In this document: positions 55,582 through 64,000 of the stretch, piece after piece
How the letters are laid out: every line of letters starts with the position of its first letter
Position numbering within the stretch: position 1 is the stretch's first letter
Assembly (NCBI GenBank): GCA_026184775.1
Contig: JANCYW010000009.1
Location: 248,001 to 312,000 of the forward strand
DNA: 64,000 bases
Source: Cyanidium caldarium
Lineage: Eukaryota > Rhodophyta > Bangiophyceae > Cyanidiales > Cyanidiaceae
Direction: 5' to 3'
Translations under genes and position numbers: made by a program
Notes under the pieces: generated by a model
Database searches by the model: none
What the model was told of the DNA's origin: nothing
Seen by the model: the letters and a program-made list of their open reading frames with translations, nothing else

Positions 55582-56102
55582 GGTGCACAGGAAGCGAGGA
55601 GAGCGCTGGAAGATGTGGTGCGGTGAGCGTGCGCGCGCGGGGAAGCGATGCAGCGGTGAATAACAGGGTGCCGCTCGGGTGCACGCAGCGAGGCAGAGAA
55701 GAGCGCGTCAGACCGATCCGCAGAGCAGGCACTGAGCAGATGTCTCTGTCGAGGTGATCGCTTTTGTCACGAGCGTTGAACCGACGTCGCCGCGGTCTGC
55801 ACACGATCGCCTCGTGCACCCACTGAGCCGAAAGAACGGCGGCGGGATCGCCCGGCCGCCGAAAGGAATCTGCGGAGAGACTCGGAATGAGAAGCGCCCG
55901 TTGCGGGAGGGACCCGTTTGCGCGTCCCGCAAGCAGTGGCTCGGACAGAAGCTGATCTAGTGCAGTGCTCGACATGACCCAGCTCGACATTTATGGGGTG
56001 ACACGCGTCCCCCATTCGCCGCCATCGCCTGATCTCTTCAGGCCGAAGCCCCCGCAGCAAACGCACTCGCCTCCTTTCCCTCTCTCTCTCTCACTCACTC
56101 AC
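55582..56102. other. 521-bp intergenic region with strong hairpins
   Basis: Between uS17 (3' end) and cyclophilin (5' end), both leftward. TTGCGGGA (55901-55908) and TCCCGCAA (55925-55932) form a perfect stem, and another GC hairpin lies at about 55840-55862 (GGCGGC...GCCGCC). A (CTCT)n/(CACT)n repeat at about 56080-56105 runs into the end of uS17. No known RNA was recognised. Confidence 0.4.
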
Positions 56103-56579
56103 TCACAGACCGGTGAACATCTTCCGGCCCGCCGCCTCGCTGGCGGAGGCGGCGCGATCCACTCGGATCACGTTAAAGCGCACCGTCTTGCTGAGCGGGC
56201 GGCACTGGCCGATGGTGACAATATCGCCCTCGTGAAGTCGGAAGCACGGCGAGGCGTGGCAGGGAATGTTGCGGTGGCGCTTCTCGTAGCGCTTGTATTT
56301 GGGACACCAGTGGAGATAGTCCCGCCGCACGATCACCGTGCGGGTCATCTTGGTGCTCACCACTACGCCGCGCAGGATCCTGCCGCGTATACTCACATCG
56401 CTAGTAAACGGGCACTTTTTGTCGATGTAGCTGCCTTCGACGGCCTCTCGCGGCGTCTTGACGCCCAGGCCGATCGACTTGTACCAACGCTTGCGGGCGC
56501 CGCGCAGCCGCACCGCCGGCCCGTTGAGCGACACCGCATCTTGCTTCTGAAACGCGCGCTCTGTCTGCACGTCAGTCAT
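56103..56579 (-). CDS. RPS11: 40S ribosomal protein S11 (uS17)
   Basis: 158 aa from ATG 56579. [59 protein letters not shown] and [18 protein letters not shown] through [19 protein letters not shown] are standard uS17 segments. A structural protein of the small cytosolic subunit. It shares a 408-bp region with the divergent eL20 gene. Confidence 0.96.
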   Translation of the reverse strand: MTDVQTERAFQKQDAVSLNGPAVRLRGARKRWYKSIGLGVKTPREAVEGSYIDKKCPFTSDVSIRGRILRGVVVSTKMTRTVIVRRDYLHWCPKYKRYEKRHRNIPCHASPCFRLHEGDIVTIGQCRPLSKTVRFNVIRVDRAASASEAAGRKMFTGL

Positions 56580-56987
56580 GGGTGCAGGGTGCACAGGTGG
56601 GAAGAGCCGGCGCTCGCAGCGGCTGAGGAGTAGGGCGCGCGGACGAGCGTTGCGGAAAGGCAGAGGGCGTCGACGGGATGGCGACGCGCAGCGGGGCGGC
56701 GACATACCGTCACGTTCGTGACACAATCCCTCGATTCCGTCACGTTACGTTTGCGCCGCTCGCCGCGCCCGCGATGGGCGCCCTCGGTCAGGTGGGCGCG
56801 GCGCACGTCTCCGTGTTCCTCCAGTCGGCGACGTATCGCTCATCCGCCCTGCCTCACGCCGGGGCGACCGATCCAGGGTGCGCTGTTGCTGCCGCCAGCG
56901 GTGAATTTCCGACGGAAGTGCGTACGGGTGGCGCGCTGGGTGCTTGGCAGCAACGACTGCGGAGCGCCGAGGACGTTTTCACGCGGC
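56580..56987. promoter_or_regulatory. Bidirectional ribosomal-protein promoter with repeated CCGTCACGTT
   Basis: This gap separates the start codons of uS17 and eL20. CCGTCACGTT occurs at 56707-56716 and again, in the same orientation, at 56737-56746, near the middle of the gap. The 30-bp spacing is about three helical turns. It is a candidate binding site for a shared regulator of ribosomal-protein genes. Confidence 0.5.
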
Positions 56988-57533
56988 ATGCCTTTCAAGC
57001 AGTACGTCATCGTCGGCAGGCGCTTGCCGGACCCGAAGCGCCCACACAAGGCCGCAGATGACGCGCTGTACAAGATGATCATTTACGCGCCGGACCCCAT
57101 CAAGGCCAAATCCAAGTACTACTACTTTCTGTCGCAGCTGCTCAAGACCAAGCGGTCGACCGCGGAGGTGGTGTCGGTGACCGAGGTGCAGGAGCGCAAC
57201 ACCACGCGCGTGAAGAACTACACCGTGTGGCTGCGGTATCAGTCGCGCACCGGGCAGGTGAATATGCTGAAGGAGGCGCGAGCGACGTCGGTGGCTGCGG
57301 CGGTGGAGTCTATCTACCAGGACATGGCCGGGCGGCACCGGGCGCGCTACGAATCGATCCAGATCCTGCGGGTGCAAGAGACGCCGAGCAACCAGTGCAA
57401 GCGTCCGGCGACGCTACAGATGATCGATCCGCACATCCGGTTCCCGCTGCCGCACAAGCTGCAGAGGGCGTCCAGCAGGGCGCTGCGAACGACGTTCAAA
57501 GCCAAGCTGCCGGTCACGACCATCACCAAGTGA
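56988..57533 (+). CDS. RPL18A: 60S ribosomal protein L18a (eL20)
   Basis: 181 aa from ATG 56988. MPFKQYVIVGRRLPDPKRP, LYKMIIYAPDPIKAKSKYYY, FLSQLLKTKRSTAEVVSV, VWLRYQSRTGQVNMLKEAR and the end FKAKLPVTTITK match eL20. Large-subunit structural protein; complete, no intron. Divergent from uS17, giving one shared promoter for a small- and a large-subunit protein. Confidence 0.97.
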   Translation: MPFKQYVIVGRRLPDPKRPHKAADDALYKMIIYAPDPIKAKSKYYYFLSQLLKTKRSTAEVVSVTEVQERNTTRVKNYTVWLRYQSRTGQVNMLKEARATSVAAAVESIYQDMAGRHRARYESIQILRVQETPSNQCKRPATLQMIDPHIRFPLPHKLQRASSRALRTTFKAKLPVTTITK

Positions 57534-57649
57534 GCGGCCGAATGTGGGTGGGTGCGCGGGCAATGCCGCCGCGGTGCTAACCGCACTGTCCATCACGTTC
57601 GCGTTTCAGTGCGCGGGCGATTTCGTTGTGTGCGCGCCATGGCGTCGAC

Positions 57650-58828
57650 TCAGGCGCCGCGCGCTGCGGAGTACGAGGAGGGCGGCGCACCGAGCCACTC
57701 CCTCACTTTTTCGTAAACCGCAAAGCTGATGCCCACCGTCGGCGCCGTCTTTACGTAATTCAGACTGAGGCCGCGATACAGCGCCAGCACGCCCTCGCTG
57801 CGCACAATGTCCACCAGCGACCGCCAGACGCCTCGGCGGTGCGCGGCCGTGCTGGCGCGCAGCGGCTGCTGGCCTAGCGCGCTCTCCCAACCGTCCAGCG
57901 CCGGCACCGCCATGCTGTTCACGGTGGAAGCGGCCGCGGATGTCGCTGAGCGCTGCGGCGGGGAGCAGTGCGCCCGACGCCGCAGCGTCTCCAGCGGATA
58001 CGCCAGCGTCTGGCCGAACAGACCGGCCACGCCACCGCACGCCAGCGCCGACACCGTCGCATGTCGCTCCATGTGGCCGTGCGTCGTCAGGTATTGCCGC
58101 AACAGGCCGTAGGTGTAGAAATTCACCCCGGCGTACGGCACAATGCCCACGAGCGTGGCGGCCAATCCGGGGTACAGCGCCCGCAAGCCTCCCGAGTGAT
58201 GCAGCGAGCGCAACTCGTGGAGGATGCCGTGGCGCCGTGCCGTCCGACGGGCATGGTCTTCGGCGGCATGGGCGAGTTGTGTGAGCGTGTGCGCCGCTAA
58301 CCGCGTGCGCACCACGTCCAACGGGTAGGTGGCGATGACTGCGGTGGTGCCGGCCGCAGCGCCGGCCACAAATCGCAACGCGGTGGGCGGCGCCTGCGAC
58401 GCCTCATCGGTATGATCGCGTCGCCGCCAGGCTGTGTATCGTCGCGTCAGCAGCCCGTTGCAGGTTTCGAACGCGGAAAACTGTATGGCGGCATAGGGTG
58501 CAATACGTGTCAGGGTGGCCGAGTTGCCGCGAAAGAAACCGCGCACGCCCTCCTCGTGAAATATCGTGCGCACCGTGCTCAGCACCGATACGTACGCTCG
58601 GGTGTCGCCGTGGATCCGCGACACCTGCAGCAATATCTTCGTGCGATCGATGGGCGCCATGCACGTCTTGGCCACAGCGCCGGCCGCGCCGCCCGCCACC
58701 AGCGACTTGAGCGTGTCGCGTCGGGGGTCGGCGGTGGTCTCGGCAGACGCACTGGCGGTGATCGCCTCCGAAGGCGACGAGTCGCTCAGCGTGTCCACCG
58801 CCACACTACAAGCTCGGAAACGAGCCAT
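57650..58828 (-). CDS. Mitochondrial carrier (CoA/adenine-nucleotide type)
   Basis: About 392 aa from ATG 58828; the frame is open to 59017. Three repeats each carry a P-x-[DE]-x-x-[KR] signature: APIDRTKILLQV, YPLDVVRTRLAAH and YPLETLRRRAH. FFRGNSATLTRIAPYAAIQF and LYPGLAATLVGIVPYAGVNF are close to the SLC25A42/LEU5 (CoA) and SLC25A16/24 group. Substrate is inferred only at subfamily level. A Ser/Ala-rich insert lies in the third repeat. An inner-membrane protein. Confidence 0.88.
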   Translation of the reverse strand: MARFRACSVAVDTLSDSSPSEAITASASAETTADPRRDTLKSLVAGGAAGAVAKTCMAPIDRTKILLQVSRIHGDTRAYVSVLSTVRTIFHEEGVRGFFRGNSATLTRIAPYAAIQFSAFETCNGLLTRRYTAWRRRDHTDEASQAPPTALRFVAGAAAGTTAVIATYPLDVVRTRLAAHTLTQLAHAAEDHARRTARRHGILHELRSLHHSGGLRALYPGLAATLVGIVPYAGVNFYTYGLLRQYLTTHGHMERHATVSALACGGVAGLFGQTLAYPLETLRRRAHCSPPQRSATSAAASTVNSMAVPALDGWESALGQQPLRASTAAHRRGVWRSLVDIVRSEGVLALYRGLSLNYVKTAPTVGISFAVYEKVREWLGAPPSSYSAARGA

Positions 58829-59356
58829 CTTGTCGGGACACCTGTCGTCGGCGATAGGGAAAGCGTCAAGTCCGTGTCGCGGGCCCGTAGCCGTGCACGC
58901 GTCTGCCGCGGACTCCGTTCGTTCGATGTTGCCGATCCTCTCGCTGCCCGATGCCACTGCTCCTCGCGTCTCCGCCGTGATCGCTTCCACCGTTGACTCC
59001 CTTACAACCCTCTCCATTCCCTACAGTCCCCAATCTACTCTTCCCCGATCCCCTCCACGACCATCAAGCACCTCATCGTCGGTGCTCTACAGGTGTGATC
59101 CCAGCTGCCTCCTGCGAGCAACGGGTCGCGCTGTGAGAGAGCCGTTTCACGTGTCACCGCGATGTCACGCATATTGCGGAGGCATTTCGTCACACGCATT
59201 CCGCAAGTTCGGCGATGGGACGGCCCATGCGCCCGACCTCCCCCCGGGTGGTGCTCGCGCACTTGCCTCCCGTGGAGCGCGCCCGCGAGTAGGTAACCGT
59301 AGCGGTGTGAGAGAGATCTCACCGGCGCCGTCTGATAAAAGCCGCGAGTGGCATCC
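58829..59356. promoter_or_regulatory. Divergent region carrier / oxidoreductase
   Basis: 528 bp. Contains a hairpin AGCACC...GGTGCT on the minus strand near 59075-59095 and one CACGTG at 59148. No RNA gene could be supported. Confidence 0.4.
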
Positions 59357-60532
59357 ATGGTATACGGGGTCATAGGGCGGGCGTTGGCGGCGGGGCGGCG
59401 GGGTTTCTCTGCAGGCGCAACGATCGCCGCGGTGCAACCCGTCGCGCGGCGATGCACGAGCGTCACAGTGCCTTCAGGGTTGCTGCGGTGCTGGTCCAGC
59501 GTCTCGGCGTCGTCGACGGTCAACGTGGGAATTATCGGTGCAGGGCGGATCGGGCAGGTGCACTCGGAGACGTTGTCGCAGTTGCCCAACGCGCGTTGCG
59601 TGCACATTGCCGATTTTGTGGAGAGCGCGGCCAAGGCGGCGGCGACAAAATTTAACATACCGCGGGTATCGACCGATTACCGTAAGATCTTGGAGGACAA
59701 GGAGGTACACGCGGTGTTTATCTGTTCGCCGTCGTCGTTGCACACGGAGCAGATCAAGGCGGCGGCGGCCGTCGGCAAGCACATCTTCTGCGAGAAGCCG
59801 TTGGCGGTGACGCTGGCCGAAGCCGACGACGTGATCGCTACGGTAGAAAAGGCCGGCGTGAAGATGATGTTAGCGTTCCAGCGCCGCTTCGATCCGTTCT
59901 TCTCGGCGGCGCAGGCGGCCATCGCCCGCGGCGACATCGGCGAGCCGTACACCTTCAAACTGACGTCGCGCGACCCGGCACCGCCGCCCATCGATTATCT
60001 GAAAATGTCCGGCGGACAGGCCAACGACCAGGCGATTCACGATTTCGACGTGGCACGGTTCATGATGAACGGCGGCGAGTGCACCGAGGTGTTCACCGCG
60101 GGCGCGTGTCGCATCGACCCCAAGATCGCCAGTGAGGCCGGCGACACCGATGTGATGCTGATCATGCTCAAGTTTGACAACGGCGCTTTCGGCACCATCG
60201 AGGTGTCGCGCGCCTGCGCTTTCGGCTACGACCAGCGCGTGGAGGTGTTTGGCAGCAAGGGTCAGGTGTCGTTCGGCAACGCCTACCCGAACGACGTGCT
60301 GGTGGAGGATTCGGCGAGCGTGCGCCGCGCCGCCATGCCGTACTCGTTCTTCATGGATCGCTACAAGAGCGCTTACCGCAATGAAGTGTCGGCGTTTGTG
60401 GAATGCATTCTGAACAATACCGCGCCGCCGACCACCGCGCGCGATGGCAAGGCGGCCATGGTGTTGGCACGCGCCGCCAAGAGAAGCCTGCTGGAGGGCC
60501 GGCCCGTGAAGACCAGCGAGATTAGAGAATGA
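59357..60532 (+). CDS. Gfo/Idh/MocA oxidoreductase, inositol 2-dehydrogenase-like
   Basis: 391 aa from ATG 59357. After an organelle-type leader (MVYGVIGRALAAGRRGFSAG...) come the nucleotide fold VNVGIIGAGRIGQVHSETL, the catalytic-Lys motif IFCEKPLAV, and DQAIHDFDVARFMMNGGE, typical of IolG-like enzymes. RDPAPPPIDYLKMSGG and YGYDQRVEVFG-type segments are as in myo-inositol dehydrogenase. It would oxidise inositol or a related polyol with NAD(P)+. Substrate not provable. Leader suggests mitochondrial or plastid location. Confidence 0.85.
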   Translation: MVYGVIGRALAAGRRGFSAGATIAAVQPVARRCTSVTVPSGLLRCWSSVSASSTVNVGIIGAGRIGQVHSETLSQLPNARCVHIADFVESAAKAAATKFNIPRVSTDYRKILEDKEVHAVFICSPSSLHTEQIKAAAAVGKHIFCEKPLAVTLAEADDVIATVEKAGVKMMLAFQRRFDPFFSAAQAAIARGDIGEPYTFKLTSRDPAPPPIDYLKMSGGQANDQAIHDFDVARFMMNGGECTEVFTAGACRIDPKIASEAGDTDVMLIMLKFDNGAFGTIEVSRACAFGYDQRVEVFGSKGQVSFGNAYPNDVLVEDSASVRRAAMPYSFFMDRYKSAYRNEVSAFVECILNNTAPPTTARDGKAAMVLARAAKRSLLEGRPVKTSEIRE

Positions 60533-60623
60533 GGCGACAGAGGTGCGCGCATGTTGTAGAGGATAAACGACACTGGTGTGGCACAATGATCCGGTCGGCC
60601 GCCAATTGGCAGCTGCCCTCCCG

Positions 60624-61793
60624 CTAGAGGTAGAATTTCTGCGGCGGTTTGGAGGCTTTGGCGCGTTTCCGCAGCCCGCGCAACTCCAAACGGCGTCGCT
60701 GTTCATCGGTCAGCCGGCTGCGTCGCTCCTCGGCGCGTCTCCGGGCGTGCGCCGCCAGTTTCTCGTTACGGCGCTTGCGTTCGGTCTCGGCGACTTGCGC
60801 GCGCAACGTCGTCACCGTCTGCCGCGATGCCGCCGACAGACGCAGCGCACCGATGCGATCCACCATGTGGAAGCAGAACGCCAGCATATCGCGTAACACT
60901 TGCGGGTCGGCCGGCAATGTCGCTATCAGCTGGAACATGCGGGTGCAGCTTTCGGGTCTGGCGGCGGCGGCAGCGGCGGTGTCGCCCACCGCAGCGGTCC
61001 CGTCGGTCACCGGCTCGCTCTCGGGCATGTCCGGATCGTCGTCCTCGCGCCCTCCATCGTCATCATCTTGTTGGCCTTCCTCCGTCTGCAGGTGCTTTTC
61101 GCAGACATCGCTGATGCGGATGCGGCAGATGTACGCCTCGTATTGGTTCAGAAACTGCTTCTCGCGCCCGCCCAACAACGCGCTGGCCACCTCCTTGGTG
61201 TCGGCCAGCACACCATACGCCTCGTGCAATCCATCCACCACAGCGGTCACCTCCTCGGTGTACCTCTCCAGCTCCTGGTATGCGGTGTGCAACGCTTTCA
61301 GTTCCGCCTGCTTTCCCACGGCAAACACCATCCTCTCCATGGTCGGCGGCAGGAACACTTTGACGCGCACCTGATCGCTGTCCGACTCCAACAGCCACGA
61401 CCGCAACGTAGAGAACACATCGTGACGCATACGCAGGTTGAAACGCACCAGCATGCCCAACATGTTCCGCCTGCCGGTCACGTACAATTCGCAGCCGTTG
61501 GCGTCCACCTCCTTCCAACCGTCGCCGCTGGCAACACCACCGAATTCCGCACCTCCATCGGCCGCGCGCTGGGCTTCGTCCACGGCGTCCTCGCCCACCA
61601 GAGCACATTCGCCTTCAACGCGCTCCTGCACTGCTTGTTTCCAGCGCAGCAACAGCCGCCGATTCCACCAACGCCCGCCGACGGCCATCAGCAGGTACGC
61701 CGCGCACAGCCCAGCGCTCCAGGCCTCCGCCACCGCATAGGACGGCTGTGACGGTATGTTCGCCGCCGAAGACGCCGGCGTGCCCTTCACCAT
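60624..61793 (-). CDS. CCDC47: CCDC47/PAT-complex subunit (DUF1682)
   Basis: 389 aa. One membrane span near residues 21-38 (EAWSAGLCAAYLLMAVGG) is followed by a beta-rich region with ELYVTGRRNMLGMLVRFNLR and a long basic helix at the end (RNEKLAAHARRRAEERRSRL ... RRRLELRGLRKRAKASKPPQ). These match CCDC47, whose C-terminal basic helix reaches the ribosome exit tunnel. CCDC47 is part of the ER PAT complex that chaperones multi-pass membrane proteins. An acidic linker (DDDDGGREDDDPD) is internal. Confidence 0.78.
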   Translation of the reverse strand: MVKGTPASSAANIPSQPSYAVAEAWSAGLCAAYLLMAVGGRWWNRRLLLRWKQAVQERVEGECALVGEDAVDEAQRAADGGAEFGGVASGDGWKEVDANGCELYVTGRRNMLGMLVRFNLRMRHDVFSTLRSWLLESDSDQVRVKVFLPPTMERMVFAVGKQAELKALHTAYQELERYTEEVTAVVDGLHEAYGVLADTKEVASALLGGREKQFLNQYEAYICRIRISDVCEKHLQTEEGQQDDDDGGREDDDPDMPESEPVTDGTAAVGDTAAAAAARPESCTRMFQLIATLPADPQVLRDMLAFCFHMVDRIGALRLSAASRQTVTTLRAQVAETERKRRNEKLAAHARRRAEERRSRLTDEQRRRLELRGLRKRAKASKPPQKFYL

Positions 61794-62081
61794 GTCTAGG
61801 GCGCCGGGAATGCTGCGAGTGCGAACGGGAACAGGATAGGTCGGCGCGGCAACGCTCGCTTATGCCGTGCGTCGCACTGTGTGACGAAACTGCTATGGCA
61901 ACGCCGAGAATGCGTGACATGTCTGCAAGTCCGCACGCGGATGCGCCGATCTGATCGACGACGACGACGACGCTCGAGGCCGGGGCGGTACCGGGCGCGC
62001 GATGCGTCTTGCAAAGCACAGCCTTAGCCTCCCGATGAGCGTTATTCACGCCCAGTTCCGCGGACGCATCTGCTTCTCGCC

Positions 62082-62984
62082 ATGACACTCGCAGGAGGTG
62101 AGCAGGAGCAGCGGGTGTGGAAGCGCGGGCAGGAGTACGCGCAACAGTTGCGAGAATGCGGTGCCGACAGCACCGCTGCCGTCAAACTTGTCGAGGAGGC
62201 AGCGACGGACCCGCTGTTGCTATGTGGTTATGGGGCGCTACTGGCAGTGGCACGAAAGGGAAATTTGCCGGATGATTCGTTGGCGCTGCTGCGGTGGTTG
62301 GCGTGGGGCACGCTGCGGCAGCGGCCGTCGTTCCGAACGCTGTCACTGACCGAAGCACTGCTGGATAAGATGCGTCGACTGACGTTCCTAAGCCTGGCCA
62401 CGCAGAGCCTGTGGCTGCCGTATGCGGCACTGCGAGATGAACTGGAAATAGAGGAGCAGGAGGAGCTGGAGGAGTGGTTGATAGAGGTGGTGGAAGAGGG
62501 CGTCGTGGTGGGGCAGCTCGACACGGACCAGCAGGCGTTTCTGGTGCAGGCGCTGCCGTACGTGCGCGATGTGGACGAGCGGCGGCTGCAACAAATGGAG
62601 ACACGAGTCAATGAATGGGAGGCGAACATTCGGGCAACGCTGGAGGTGCTGGACCGCGCCATCGAGGCCATGCGCGCCGCTGCGCAAACTGCCCGAGCGA
62701 CATCGCGGCGCATGACGCCGGCTCCGGCGTATCCACAGGAGCGTCCAGGTGGTGCCGAGGGGTGTTCGGACGAGGAGAGCAGCGAGGAGGCAGGCAGCAT
62801 CGCGGCCGTGGACCCGGCCACCGCCGCAGCGGCAGCTAGTGTTGCACTCCCTCTCCGATCGCACAGAACCGTGCGCGAGCGGCCGACACTGACCAGTGAC
62901 GCAGAGACCAGCCCCGAGCAGATGGAGGCATCGCCAGGCCTGGCGACGGGCACCCGCAGGAAACGTCGATCCGGGCGGGATTGA
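62082..62984 (+). CDS. CSN7: COP9 signalosome subunit 7 (PCI domain)
   Basis: 300 aa. The PCI core has SLALLRWLAWGTLRQRPSFR, then TLSLTEALLDKMRRLTFLSL and WLPYAALRDELEIEEQEELE, followed by a winged-helix part (WLIEVVEEGVVVGQLDTDQQ) and a helix with RDVDERRLQQMETRVNEWEA, in the CSN7 order. CSN7 is a scaffold of the COP9 signalosome that removes NEDD8 from cullins. The C-terminus is disordered and ends in a basic patch. Confidence 0.85.
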   Translation: MTLAGGEQEQRVWKRGQEYAQQLRECGADSTAAVKLVEEAATDPLLLCGYGALLAVARKGNLPDDSLALLRWLAWGTLRQRPSFRTLSLTEALLDKMRRLTFLSLATQSLWLPYAALRDELEIEEQEELEEWLIEVVEEGVVVGQLDTDQQAFLVQALPYVRDVDERRLQQMETRVNEWEANIRATLEVLDRAIEAMRAAAQTARATSRRMTPAPAYPQERPGGAEGCSDEESSEEAGSIAAVDPATAAAAASVALPLRSHRTVRERPTLTSDAETSPEQMEASPGLATGTRRKRRSGRD

Positions 62985-63677
62985 GCAGCCGGGCATGAAA
63001 GGGATACTGCATGGTGCGACCGACTTGCTTGTCTGTCATTTCACGCCTGTGTTTTACCTCTGACGCTTCAGCATGACTTCGGTAAAGCGGTTGCACGCCG
63101 AGGCGGACGCCTCGGCACTCGCGGTTGTCGGTCAGGTGGAACGTCGCTTCGCACGACGTTGCCCAAAGGCGGAGACGACGCGGTGACGCCGGCGAACTTG
63201 ACTGTCACATTTTACCACTTGCGCAGACGCATGGGCGTATACCCGTTCGGGTGGTCTTGGCGGACCAAGGGCGGCGGTCGCGTGCAAGTGTACGGACTGT
63301 GGTTGACGCTGCCGCTGTTCGGTGGCAGCGGCTGGTGGTGGTGGTGGTGGCAGTCACACCGAGAGCCTGACCGGCAGCTGCGACACGAGCGAAAGAATGA
63401 CCCGTTGCCGACGACTCCCGGCCATGCGGAGGCGAGCGCGAGAGGCGGGTGGCCGTTGCCGAGTTCTAGCGACGACGCTCCCCGGCGACTGCCTTGACAG
63501 GGCGCACAACTCGCCTGGGGGAGAGGCAGTTGCGCCGAACCGAGGAGAACGAGTGGCTGATTCTGCTTTGTGCCTCGGTGCTCGCTCTCGTGTAAAGACC
63601 ACTGTGTCAACTGCTGACGATGCCAAACATGCCTCATCCGAACCTGCTTAGGGTTCCGCACCCGCTCCCGCGTCTCG
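62985..63677. other. 693-bp region with no supported gene
   Basis: Contains an open stretch on the plus strand (about 63160-63497) encoding a Trp-rich segment with WWWWWW from a (TGG)n repeat, but it has no ATG until an internal one at about 63230. A 37-codon ATG frame at 63073 ends at the codon TGA near 63184. No homology was recognised. Confidence 0.35.
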
Positions 63678-63962
63678 TCAGGCGATCAGCGGCCGTCGCT
63701 GCCGCAGTGCGTCGGCCATGCGAGCCGCACGAAAAGTCTGCTCCTGCTGCAGCAGCCCCAGTGCTTCTCGTGCAGCGTAGGCCTTGTCCGCCTCCTCTCG
63801 CAGCAGCTCCTGGGCGCTGCCGTTGAGCCAGCCTACCAGGTACGGCAGATTCACCACAAAGAGCACCATGAACATCAGCAGTATGTGTCCGTAAGGGAAT
63901 GGCACCTTGCTGAAGTACCAACCCAGGAAGTGTGCAATCTTCTCCCCTATCACCGGCTTCAT
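63678..63962 (-). CDS. Small single-span membrane protein, unknown
   Basis: 94 aa from ATG 63962. One membrane span (HILLMFMVLFVVNLPYLVGWL) lies between a short lumenal or matrix end (MKPVIGEKIAHFLGWYFSKV) and an amphipathic charged helix (LLREEADKAYAAREALGLLQ). The layout resembles small accessory subunits of mitochondrial respiratory complexes, but no family was recognised. It is the last gene in the window. Confidence 0.55.
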   Translation of the reverse strand: MKPVIGEKIAHFLGWYFSKVPFPYGHILLMFMVLFVVNLPYLVGWLNGSAQELLREEADKAYAAREALGLLQQEQTFRAARMADALRQRRPLIA

Positions 63963-64000
63963 GAGGTTGCACGGGAACAGCGGTTTGGACCGAAGTGGTC

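Noticed and set aside
59075-59110. Sequence similar to the SRP Alu-domain core (GATCCCAGCT)
   Set aside because: Only ten bases match, and the surrounding fold and the S-domain are absent.
1-64000. Transposons, LTR elements, viral remnants, CRISPR arrays, operons
   Set aside because: No transposase, reverse transcriptase, integrase, capsid or repeat-array signature was seen; gene order alternates strands as in compact eukaryotic nuclear DNA.

Overview
The window looks like nuclear DNA of a compact, GC-rich, photosynthetic eukaryote, most likely a cyanidiophyte red alga (Cyanidioschyzon / Cyanidium / Cyanidiococcus lineage). The sequence shows eukaryote-only proteins (cytosolic ribosomal proteins eL19, eL20 and uS17, VPS11, VPS4, Miro, VTI1, CSN7, CCDC47, NAA40, FAN1), a chlorophyll/heme-pathway enzyme (glutamyl-tRNA reductase HEMA), bacterial-type glucokinase and guanine deaminase, and about 36 genes in 64 kb, nearly all readable as one uninterrupted exon. 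A permuted tRNA gene near 20.3 kb, a gene architecture first reported from Cyanidioschyzon merolae, is the strongest single pointer. The species assignment is inference.

Layout. 0-12.5 kb: patatin-type lipase, a Rab-like GTPase with a huge insert, AFG1 ATPase, malic enzyme, VPS11, NAA40. 13-24 kb: a large low-complexity protein with a duplicated motif, FAN1 nuclease, DLST, a permuted tRNA-Gly(CCC), the SNARE VTI1, HEMA. 24-34 kb: eL19, a GLTSCR1-domain protein, a CENP-C candidate, pterin-dependent aromatic amino acid hydroxylase, a P-loop kinase, Miro. 34-46.5 kb: a RAMA-like coiled-coil protein, a twin-arginine methyltransferase, an ADIP/SSX2IP-type coiled-coil protein, a bZIP factor, V-ATPase subunit d, guanine deaminase, glucokinase, mitochondrial enoyl reductase. 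46.5-64 kb: VPS4, a duplicated ABC permease, steroid 5-alpha-reductase/DET2, TUG/UBX protein, a small basic nuclear protein, cyclophilin, uS17 and eL20 (head to head), a mitochondrial carrier, an inositol-dehydrogenase-like oxidoreductase, CCDC47, CSN7, and a small membrane protein.

There is no operon logic: strands alternate and neighbours are functionally unrelated. Several convergent pairs are separated by very short gaps (15 bp) or overlap by about 60 bp, and several divergent pairs share short promoter regions. I saw no transposons, retroelements, viral remnants, rRNA genes or CRISPR. Functional themes present by chance of linkage are endosome/vacuole trafficking (VPS11, VPS4, VTI1, V-ATPase d), mitochondrial metabolism and dynamics (DLST, MECR, AFG1, Miro, carrier), chromatin/centromere (NAA40, GLTSCR1, CENP-C candidate, RAMA) and translation (eL19, uS17, eL20). 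Start codons were checked to be ATG; where several in-frame ATGs exist the choice is stated.
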